From an uncultured Endozoicomonas sp. (lineage in GTDB: Bacteria; Pseudomonadota; Gammaproteobacteria; Pseudomonadales; Endozoicomonadaceae), in NCBI RefSeq assembly GCF_947495845.1, contig NZ_CANMAO010000029.1:1-51478 (forward strand): a DNA stretch of 51,478 bases, read 5' to 3'. Position numbers and translations under genes: made by a program. The notes under the pieces were generated by a model that saw only the letters and a list, made by a program, of their open reading frames with translations, did no database searches and was not told the DNA's origin. Of the stretch, positions 44,677-51,478 are shown piece by piece. Numbering within the stretch: position 1 is the first letter of the stretch; each line of letters begins with the position of its first letter.

Positions 44677-45333
44677 ATGGACTACACAATAATTATTGCG
44701 GATGACCACCCTTTATTCAGAACTGCACTGAAGTCCTCGGTTTTGCAAGCACTGGATGAACCGGAAATTCACGAGACAGGCAGCATAGCCGGTCTACAAA
44801 CACTGCTTGAAAGCGCCTTATCACCAGACCTTATACTTCTGGATCTCAACATGCCTGGTGCTCACGGCCTTTCCGGACTGATTTTTTTGCGAGGGCAGTA
44901 CCCCAGTATTCCTGTTGCCGTGGTGTCAGCTTCCGAAGATTCGCAGGTGGTTCATAAGGTAATGAATCACGGTGCAAATGGTTTCATTCCTAAATCGACC
45001 CCATTACACGATCTAAAAGATGCCGTAATTAACATTCTTCAGGGTGAAAACTGGTGGCCGGAGAACATTCAACCTTCAGAAGCCCAAGGTAAAAGTGATA
45101 TTGAAACGAAACTTGCTTCTTTAACGCCACAGCAGTTTCGTGTGCTTGGAATGATCAGTGAAGGGTTGTTAAACAAACAAATCGCTTATGACCTCAGCGT
45201 ATCTGAAGCCACTGTCAAGGCTCACGTTACCGCTATCTTCAAAAAACTGGGTGTGCGTAGCCGAACCCAAGCCGTCATCGCCATTAAAGAGTTGGAAATA
45301 GATCCGCCCCCAATCCAGAAAAATCAAGTTTAA
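44677..45333 (+). CDS. crbR: LuxR-family response regulator, CrbR/ErdR-like
   Basis: This NarL/LuxR-type regulator has a receiver domain with phospho-acceptor Asp56 (LILLDLNMPG), acidic pocket Asp9/Asp10 and Lys104 (FIPKS). A C-terminal helix-turn-helix lies at about residues 148-206 (LTPQQFRVLGMISEGLLNKQIA, ATVKAHVTAIFKKLGV). It is encoded tail to tail with a symporter-type hybrid kinase, and acs lies just beyond. In Vibrio and Pseudomonas the equivalent pair (CrbR/CrbS, ErdR/MxtR) activates acs for acetate use. The assignment rests on this context and architecture. The stop overlaps the kinase stop in a shared TTAA. Confidence 0.85.
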   Translation: MDYTIIIADDHPLFRTALKSSVLQALDEPEIHETGSIAGLQTLLESALSPDLILLDLNMPGAHGLSGLIFLRGQYPSIPVAVVSASEDSQVVHKVMNHGANGFIPKSTPLHDLKDAVINILQGENWWPENIQPSEAQGKSDIETKLASLTPQQFRVLGMISEGLLNKQIAYDLSVSEATVKAHVTAIFKKLGVRSRTQAVIAIKELEIDPPPIQKNQV

Positions 45334-48300
45334 TGCACTGTATTGTTAATGCTGTTTAGCAGGGCTCTCATCGCTGCTGGCTTTACTGGCTTTGCCAGAT
45401 AGGCAATATCCAGCGTTCGACAGCGTTGCCGAATACCATCCTGTTGATTGGCTGTCACCAGCACAGCCGCCATCTCGTACTCACTCTCATGGCGAAGCGC
45501 CTCTATTAGCTCAACACCGTCGATTTCCAGTCCCAAATGATAATCCACCATGAGCAAATCAACATGGCCTTCTTGCAAAACCTGCCTCGCCTGTTCATCA
45601 TTATGGGCAATCGACACATCACAACCCCAACGACTGAGTAAGCTACTCATCCCCGCCGCAATCTCAGGCTCATCATCGATACAAAGCACATTAAGAGTTA
45701 AGTGTCTGGCAAGCTCTGTTGGACTGGGAGGCAGTTTTGCCACCGTTGTTCTTTGTGCCTTTGCTACCGCGATAGAAAAGATTGCGCCTTTGCCCGGCTC
45801 AGACTTCAGAGAAATTGGTGATTCAAGGATTCTTGAGATTCCCCGGGCAATGGAAAGACCAAGGCCAAGTCCATTCCCTGTCGAAGATGCCCGTTGGAAG
45901 TCCGAGAAGATAATCTTCTGTTTATTTGCGGGCACCCCAGGTCCATTATCCCTGACTTCAATGGCAAGACGACCATCATTAAGGTGACGACAACCAATCA
46001 CAATCTTACCAACCGCCTCATAATGACCTGCATAACGAAACCCATTGGTTAGAAAATTCTGTAACACTCTGCGCAGCAGCACAGGATCGGTACAAATCCA
46101 TGACTGAGAATTGTGAACCCGAAAAACAATACCACTGTCTTTTGCCAACCATTCAAATTCTGCCCTGAGGGTATCCAGCACCTCCGATACGGGTAGCTCA
46201 CGACGGCTTACGGTCATCTTGCCCGCCTCTATACGCGACATATCCAGCAAGTCCGTTAGCAAGTGTTCTGCTGACTGCAGTGAATTGTTAATGTTATTTG
46301 CCAGCGTCTCCAATGAAGTGCCTTTTGCCTCTATTTCCATGGAAGACGTAAACAATCTGGCCGCATTCATCGGCTGCATCAAGTCGTGGCTGATGGCCGC
46401 AAAAAAACGGGAGCGCTGATTATTCGCTTTTTCAGCCTGAGATTTCGCGCCTAAGAGCTGTACGTTTAACAAAGAAAGCGCTTTGGTGCGCTCCCGCACC
46501 CTCTGCTCCAGACGTTCATTGACGTTTTTCAACTCTTCTTCAACCTGACGAAATTCACTGATATCCGTGAACGTCATAACAAAACCGCCACCGGGCATCG
46601 GGTTTCCCTGAATCTGAATCACACGACCATCAGGCCTTAAACGCTCAGAACGATGGGCAGTCCCCTGCCGCATAAAAGATAACCGTTTCTCTACGTGGCT
46701 CTCGATACTCCCAGCACCACAGAGGCCATTGCGTGCATTGTGCTGAATGACTTCCGCAATAGGCCGCCCTACCGTGATCAAATCCGGTGGATAGTTAAAT
46801 AACTCCAGATACTGATGATTCCAGGCCACCAACCTCAGATCACGGTCAACGACACTGACCCCCGTGCTAATATGTTCAATCGCACCCTGAAGCAATTCAC
46901 GGTTAAATTGAAACACTTCTGAGGCTTCTTCAACCATGGCCTGAACTTCTTCCAGCCCGACATTGCCCTGAACCAAGGACTTCATAACAATTCGAGCGGA
47001 CGACGCGCCAAGGGTACCCGCCAGAAGTCGTTCAATTGCCGCGATCAGCTGTGGTTCAGCCTGCTTATTTTTATCATCAAAATTTTTAAATAACCCACCG
47101 CCTGTGGGCTCATAACTTTGAATAACACCCAACACGCGATTTTTACTAACGAAGCGGCTGGCTAATTGCTCAAGTTCTCCCACCGTCACAACGACATCCA
47201 GGAACACACCATCTTCCGCCAAAACGGCATCGACAAATTTTCTGCTCTGCTTTTTCTCTTCGAGGCCAGGCCTAAGATAGAGACAGCCCAGAAGATAAAT
47301 CAGGCAATTAAGCGTCAATGCAAGCAGGGTTGTACCAGACACGGTTTCCGTCAGTTCAAAACCGAAAAGGTTTGACGGCTTTAGCCAGAATTGCCCAAAC
47401 AGCCCATGAGTAACGAGGTGATGATTCAGCCAACCAAAATCCACCAGAACCGGGACAACAAGGCAGAAAAACCAGATAGAAATACCAGCAATAATCCCTC
47501 CGGTGGCTGCTTTGGCATTGCTATCTCTAAGGTAAAGACTACCAATAAGTACAGGTGCCAGCTGGGTAACCGCAGAAAACGACATTTGACCAATGGAAGC
47601 CAGTGACCCGGAGTCAGCCAGTAAACGATAGACCACCCATGACATCATCAATAAACAGACAATGGTTGTCCGTCTGACGGTTAACAACAGGCCACTGAAG
47701 CGATAAAAATCTTCAGGGCTTCGCAAAAATTTCTGTTTGTTGCGCCACAACAGCAAAGGCATCAGAATTTCATTCGACACCATGGTGGTAAGCGCCAATG
47801 TAGCGACAATCACCATACTGATCGCCGCAGAGACACCACCAAGAAAAGCTAAAACGGCCATTGGCATGTTTCCCATCGCCTTTGGCAATTCGATAACATA
47901 GGCATCGCCGGGGACGGTGTCGCCTAATATTTGATTACCTACCTGCGCCAGTGGCACCACCAATAGGGTCAGTAACAATAGATAAGCCGGGAATAACCAT
48001 CGGGCTTTATAAAAATCTTCGACGCGACTGTTTTCAACGACGGTGACATGAAACTGTCTGGGTAAACACAGAATCGCGGCCATGGCCATAATGGTCGGCA
48101 TGAGCATCGTATCAAATATATTACTGGAGGCACTTGAATCTTGGGGCGACAACGTCACGGAAAAATCCATTTGGTTGACGGCCTTCCAGGTGACCCAACC
48201 ACCCACTAACAGAAAAACAGACAACTTGATCAATGATTCCAGTGCAATCGCCGTCATAATGCCATTTTGGTGTTCAGTTGCATCCAACTTGCGCGTGCCG

Positions 48301-48821
48301 AACATAATCACAAAGATGGCCATGGTCAGGGTAATCACCAATCCCAGATCATCTCTGCTCCACTCACTACCAGCCCAACTGTCATTGGTTAATTGACCAA
48401 AACCCATCACCATCGCTTTCAGCTGCAGGGCAATATAAGGAAGAATCCCGACAACAAGAACGACTGTTACCAAAATAGCCATATAATGAGAACGCCCATG
48501 GCGGGAGGCAATAAAGTCGGCGATCGATGTTATGTTTTCCTGTTTGCTAACCGTAATCAGCTTAACCAGTAACTTCCAGAACAGAACAAAAACAAGAATG
48601 GGGCCAAGATAAATAGGAATAAACGACCACAGCTCTTCACTGGCCTGCCCCACGGCACCAAAGAAGGTCCAGGAAGTGCAGTACACAGCCAGTGACAAAC
48701 TGTAGATGTAGGGCTGCCAGCGCTTTCTAAAAGCTGCTCCCCGGTAATCACCAAACCAGGCGGCGACAAAGAGAATGGCCACATAGGCCGTTGCAATTAA
48801 TGCAAGAATCCATCCAGACAT
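45330..48821 (-). CDS. crbS: sodium:solute symporter hybrid histidine kinase, CrbS/MxtR-like
   Basis: This 1163-residue inner-membrane sensor begins with an SLC5 (sodium:solute symporter) domain of about 13 helices in residues 1-510. A STAC-like linker region (about 525-630) follows, then a PAS domain (about 637-755; IEHISTGVSVVDRDLRLVAWN, PGGGFVMTFTDI) and a coiled coil. Next come HisKA with His812 (SHDLMQPMNAARLF), HATPase (DNGPGVP, GLGLGLSIARGI) and a receiver domain with Asp1093. This order is that of CrbS in Vibrio and MxtR in Pseudomonas, which respond to acetate state and act through a LuxR-type regulator. It is convergent with crbR and divergent from acs. Confidence 0.9.
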   Translation of the reverse strand: MSGWILALIATAYVAILFVAAWFGDYRGAAFRKRWQPYIYSLSLAVYCTSWTFFGAVGQASEELWSFIPIYLGPILVFVLFWKLLVKLITVSKQENITSIADFIASRHGRSHYMAILVTVVLVVGILPYIALQLKAMVMGFGQLTNDSWAGSEWSRDDLGLVITLTMAIFVIMFGTRKLDATEHQNGIMTAIALESLIKLSVFLLVGGWVTWKAVNQMDFSVTLSPQDSSASSNIFDTMLMPTIMAMAAILCLPRQFHVTVVENSRVEDFYKARWLFPAYLLLLTLLVVPLAQVGNQILGDTVPGDAYVIELPKAMGNMPMAVLAFLGGVSAAISMVIVATLALTTMVSNEILMPLLLWRNKQKFLRSPEDFYRFSGLLLTVRRTTIVCLLMMSWVVYRLLADSGSLASIGQMSFSAVTQLAPVLIGSLYLRDSNAKAATGGIIAGISIWFFCLVVPVLVDFGWLNHHLVTHGLFGQFWLKPSNLFGFELTETVSGTTLLALTLNCLIYLLGCLYLRPGLEEKKQSRKFVDAVLAEDGVFLDVVVTVGELEQLASRFVSKNRVLGVIQSYEPTGGGLFKNFDDKNKQAEPQLIAAIERLLAGTLGASSARIVMKSLVQGNVGLEEVQAMVEEASEVFQFNRELLQGAIEHISTGVSVVDRDLRLVAWNHQYLELFNYPPDLITVGRPIAEVIQHNARNGLCGAGSIESHVEKRLSFMRQGTAHRSERLRPDGRVIQIQGNPMPGGGFVMTFTDISEFRQVEEELKNVNERLEQRVRERTKALSLLNVQLLGAKSQAEKANNQRSRFFAAISHDLMQPMNAARLFTSSMEIEAKGTSLETLANNINNSLQSAEHLLTDLLDMSRIEAGKMTVSRRELPVSEVLDTLRAEFEWLAKDSGIVFRVHNSQSWICTDPVLLRRVLQNFLTNGFRYAGHYEAVGKIVIGCRHLNDGRLAIEVRDNGPGVPANKQKIIFSDFQRASSTGNGLGLGLSIARGISRILESPISLKSEPGKGAIFSIAVAKAQRTTVAKLPPSPTELARHLTLNVLCIDDEPEIAAGMSSLLSRWGCDVSIAHNDEQARQVLQEGHVDLLMVDYHLGLEIDGVELIEALRHESEYEMAAVLVTANQQDGIRQRCRTLDIAYLAKPVKPAAMRALLNSINNTVH

Positions 48822-49192
48822 AGCGACTTAATTTTTATTGGTTCTTATACCAATTCTGCTTTTAAATTATGGGCTGTGCAGTCATTTTATTCGGCTGGAT
48901 CAGCGTTGAAGTTCCTCGACATAGCTACAGCTATGACTCGTCACTTCGCCTTTATGCCCTTTGGGTATTGCCCAGTCGACCAAAATAACTTGCTCGCTCC
49001 AAAATTTAAAAGCGCCATTGGTATTATATCGTACTAAGGTCTAATACCAGATTCTGCCACATTCTCTAAACTGTAGACACTATTGATCATGCGTCACAAG
49101 TCGTCTTATCCTATATTGCACTGATAAAAATAAAAGCAAACCTTTTACCTGTATTGAACTAAATAACAATAACAACAAAAAAAGGATGCGTT
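48822..49192. promoter_or_regulatory. acs: crbS/acs divergent intergenic region (371 bp)
   Basis: The first 200 bases from crbS hold repeat copy B (48847-49024). The 168 bases between the repeat and the acs ATG are AT-rich, with possible -10 elements (TATATT near 49113) but no good -35, consistent with activator-dependent transcription. An AGGA ribosome site precedes acs by about seven bases. The regulator's binding site cannot be identified by eye. Confidence 0.5.
48847..49024 (-). repeat. 178-bp palindromic repeat, copy B (MITE-like)
   Basis: This is the inverted copy of the element at 4965-5142. It has the same length, the same ATACCAAT / ATTGGTAT ends, and about 20 mismatches by eye. The central CATAGC...GCTATG hairpin is kept, while its loop bases differ. 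The arm equivalent to 5090-5105 has drifted, so this copy is a weaker palindrome. It lies between crbS and acs, 25 bases upstream of the crbS ATG. Confidence 0.85.
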
Positions 49193-51142
49193 ATGTCTGA
49201 CATCACCACCTACCCAATCAAAGATTCTGCCTTGGAAAATACGCTGGTCACCAATGAGCAGTATCTTGAAATGTACCAACAATCCGTCATCAACCCAGAG
49301 GGGTTCTGGCGGGATCACGGCCAACGCATCGAATGGTTCAAGCCGTTTTCGAAAGTACGTAAAGTCTCGTTCGATGATCACTTCGTCAGTATTAACTGGT
49401 TTTATGACGGCACCACCAACGCCTCCTATAACTGTCTCGATCGCCACCTGAAAGCACGTGGCGATCAACCGGCAATTATCTGGGAGCCGGATGAAGAAGG
49501 TGATGCAAGAGTTGTCACTTATCAGGAGTTGCATGAATTGGTTTGCCGTTTTGCCAATGCTTTGAAAAGCCAAGGCGTCAGAAAAGGCGATGTGGTGGCT
49601 ATTTACATGCCCATGGTCGTTGAAGCCACTGTCGCCATGCTGGCCTGCAGTCGTATTGGCGCCATCCACTCGGTGGTTTTCGGAGGTTTTTCACCAGAAG
49701 CGTTGGCCGGTCGAATTATCGACTCCAATGCCAAGATTGTGGTGACCGCTGACGAAGGCGTACGTGGTGGACGGAAAGTGCCTCTCAAAGATAATGTCGA
49801 TGAAGCCCTGACCAACCCGGATACACGCTCCATTGAGAAAGTGATTGTTTTCAAACATACCGGTGCCAATGTTGCCTGGCATCGCCATCGGGATGTCTGG
49901 TGGCAGGATTTAACGTCCCTTGCCTCTCCCCACTGTGAACCACGGGAAATGGGGGCAGAAGATCCACTGTTCATCCTTTACACCTCTGGCTCCACCGGCA
50001 CGCCTAAAGGTGTTTTGCACACCACAGGCGGTTATCTCGTCTACGCCTCAATGACGCACGAGTATGTGTTTGACTACAAACCCGGCGAAGTATTCTGGTG
50101 TAATGCGGATGTGGGTTGGATTACCGGTCACTCCTACGTCACCTACGGCCCACTGTTAAACGGCGCCACCATTGTTATGCATGAAGGCCTGCCCAACTAC
50201 CCTCACACCAACCGGGCCAGCAAAATTGTCGACAAACATAACGTAAACATACTCTATATTGCCCCGACAGCGATCCGCGCCCTAATGGCCGAAGGTGACG
50301 CAGCGGTGGCGGGCACCCACCGAAGCTCATTACGACTACTGGGAACCGTGGGTGAACCTATCAACCCTGAAGCCTGGAACTGGTATTACAAAACCGTAGG
50401 TGAAGAACGCTGCCCCATCGTTGACACCTGGTGGCAGACAGAAACCGGTGCCGCCATGTTGACACCGCTACCTGGTGCAACTGAGCTGAAACCAGGCTCC
50501 GCTACTCGACCTTTCTTCGGAATACAGCCTGCATTAGTGGACAACATGGGTCGTCTTATTGAAGGGGAAGGAGAAGGCAACCTGGTCATTCTGGACAGCT
50601 GGCCTGGACAGGCACGCACCGTATTCGGCGACCATGATCGTTTTGTGCAAACCTACTTCTCAACGTTTAAAGGCATGTATACCACCGGTGATGGTGCCCG
50701 AAGAGACAGTGATGGCTATTACTGGATCACCGGACGAGTGGACGATGTGATTAACGTCTCCGGTCACCGAATGGGCACAGCAGAAATAGAATCAGCCATG
50801 GTTGCCCATGCGCAGGTTGCCGAAGCCGCAGTGGTTGGGTTCCCCCACGACATTAAGGGACAGGGTATTTATGTCTATGTCACCTTAAATATTGGCACAG
50901 AAACCAGTGATGATCTGAAAAAGAATCTCAAAGCCTGGGTTAGAAAAGAGATCGGTCCGATTGCCACGCCGGATGTTATCCAGTGGGCGCCGGGCTTACC
51001 AAAAACACGGTCCGGTAAAATCATGCGAAGAATTCTCCGTAAGATTGCCGCTGACGAGTTTGAGAACCTTGGGGATACATCGACTCTTGCCGACCCTGAA
51101 GTCGTGAACCAGTTAATCGCTAACAAAGCGGTTGCCAGTTAA
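49193..51142 (+). CDS. acs: acetyl-coenzyme A synthetase
   Basis: Acs activates acetate to acetyl-CoA through acetyl-AMP, scavenging low acetate. The P-loop-like [15 protein letters not shown], the [11 protein letters not shown] block and the [20 protein letters not shown] hinge are present. The acetylatable lysine in [11 protein letters not shown] is Lys609, the same number as in Salmonella Acs, so control by Pat/CobB-type protein acetylation is plausible. Length is 649 residues (E. coli 652). It is divergent from crbS and is the likely target of the CrbS/CrbR pair. Confidence 0.98.
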   Translation: MSDITTYPIKDSALENTLVTNEQYLEMYQQSVINPEGFWRDHGQRIEWFKPFSKVRKVSFDDHFVSINWFYDGTTNASYNCLDRHLKARGDQPAIIWEPDEEGDARVVTYQELHELVCRFANALKSQGVRKGDVVAIYMPMVVEATVAMLACSRIGAIHSVVFGGFSPEALAGRIIDSNAKIVVTADEGVRGGRKVPLKDNVDEALTNPDTRSIEKVIVFKHTGANVAWHRHRDVWWQDLTSLASPHCEPREMGAEDPLFILYTSGSTGTPKGVLHTTGGYLVYASMTHEYVFDYKPGEVFWCNADVGWITGHSYVTYGPLLNGATIVMHEGLPNYPHTNRASKIVDKHNVNILYIAPTAIRALMAEGDAAVAGTHRSSLRLLGTVGEPINPEAWNWYYKTVGEERCPIVDTWWQTETGAAMLTPLPGATELKPGSATRPFFGIQPALVDNMGRLIEGEGEGNLVILDSWPGQARTVFGDHDRFVQTYFSTFKGMYTTGDGARRDSDGYYWITGRVDDVINVSGHRMGTAEIESAMVAHAQVAEAAVVGFPHDIKGQGIYVYVTLNIGTETSDDLKKNLKAWVRKEIGPIATPDVIQWAPGLPKTRSGKIMRRILRKIAADEFENLGDTSTLADPEVVNQLIANKAVAS

Positions 51143-51158
51143 CTATAAGATGATCGTC

Positions 51159-51201
51159 GTACGGTATCACCAAGGCATCGAACCTCTTGTTGGTACCGTA
51201 C
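51159..51201 (+). terminator. possible hairpin after acs
   Basis: GTACGGTA (51159-51166) can pair with TACCGTAC (51194-51201), 17 bases past the acs stop, with a 27-base loop. There is no T-tract. It is a weak terminator candidate that would insulate the tRNA promoter. Confidence 0.35.
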
Positions 51202-51236
51202 CACCACCTCCTTACCTTCCCTCTCAAAGCTTTCCC

Positions 51237-51264
51237 TTGACAATGCGACCAGCGTCCCTATAAT
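51237..51264 (+). promoter_or_regulatory. sigma-70 promoter of the tRNA-fMet genes
   Basis: TTGACA (51237-51242) and TATAAT (51259-51264) both match consensus exactly, with a 16-base spacer. The discriminator TCGCC is GC-rich, as expected for a stringently controlled stable-RNA promoter. Transcription should start near 51271, just before the first tRNA. Confidence 0.92.
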
Positions 51265-51279
51265 TCGCCTCTCTTTTGG

Positions 51280-51356
<77 letters not shown>

Positions 51357-51407
51357 ATAGAAAATAAGTTGATGTACTTTCCAGAAGATCAGCTGTAGAG
51401 TTTTTGT

Positions 51408-51478
<71 letters not shown>

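Noticed and set aside
49145-49669. 174-codon minus-strand frame over the acs start
   Set aside because: It is antisense to the conserved acs N-terminus and has no recognisable signature.

Overview
The window is a gene-dense stretch of a gammaproteobacterial chromosome with moderate GC content. Several conserved gene blocks point to this group: pdxJ-acpS downstream of recO-era-rnc-lepB-lepA, the sigma-E operon rpoE-rseA-rseB-rseC-mucD, nadB next to sdhE/ygfX/ygfZ, recC-recB-recD, hom-thrC, recJ, dinB, and an acs gene beside a symporter-type histidine kinase. Protein sequences resemble Pseudomonas or Oceanospirillales versions (MucD, LepA, Hom, and a DUF4845 gene between lepB and rnc). The 178-bp palindromic elements and two lineage-specific proteins would fit a marine, host-associated relative such as Endozoicomonas. 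That placement is inference.

Layout. 1-6944 (minus) is a housekeeping operon read lepA > lepB > DUF4845 > rnc > era > recO > pdxJ > acpS. It is very compact, except that a 178-bp palindromic repeat sits between lepA and lepB. 7218-11695 (minus) is the envelope-stress operon rpoE > rseA > rseB > rseC > mucD, with a near-consensus sigma-E promoter upstream of rpoE. 11696-12262 is the rpoE/nadB intergenic region and holds a possible broken small lipoprotein gene. 12263-15733 has nadB and ygfZ (plus) around sdhE and ygfX (minus). 15914-21730 (minus) is a 1938-residue hybrid histidine kinase with three periplasmic binding-protein-like modules. 21877-22182 is a small coiled-coil protein of unknown role. 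22286-31349 is recC-recB-recD with overlapping reading frames.

31346-38510 holds a divergent dicarboxylate/amino-acid:cation symporter (minus), then an NhaC-type Na+/H+ antiporter with a strong terminator, a cytosolic asparaginase, homoserine dehydrogenase and threonine synthase. Asparaginase makes aspartate, the root of the threonine pathway that hom and thrC serve. 38621-44514 is mixed: a lipase-fold protein, recJ, dinB with a LexA (SOS) box, a lysophosphatidate-acyltransferase-like protein, and an unrecognised hydrophobic protein.

44677-51142 looks like a complete acetate-response module: a LuxR-type response regulator (CrbR/ErdR-like), a sodium-solute-symporter hybrid kinase (CrbS/MxtR-like) and acs. 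A second copy of the 178-bp repeat lies in the crbS/acs intergenic region. The window ends with two initiator tRNA-Met genes in tandem, the second cut by the window edge, behind a perfect -35/-10 promoter.

Most likely places for new biology: the three-sensor hybrid kinase, the paired 178-bp elements in regulatory positions (one in the same transcript as rnc), the lipase-fold and hydrophobic proteins as candidate host-interaction factors, the symporter that has lost family substrate motifs, and the frame-broken small lipoprotein upstream of rpoE.
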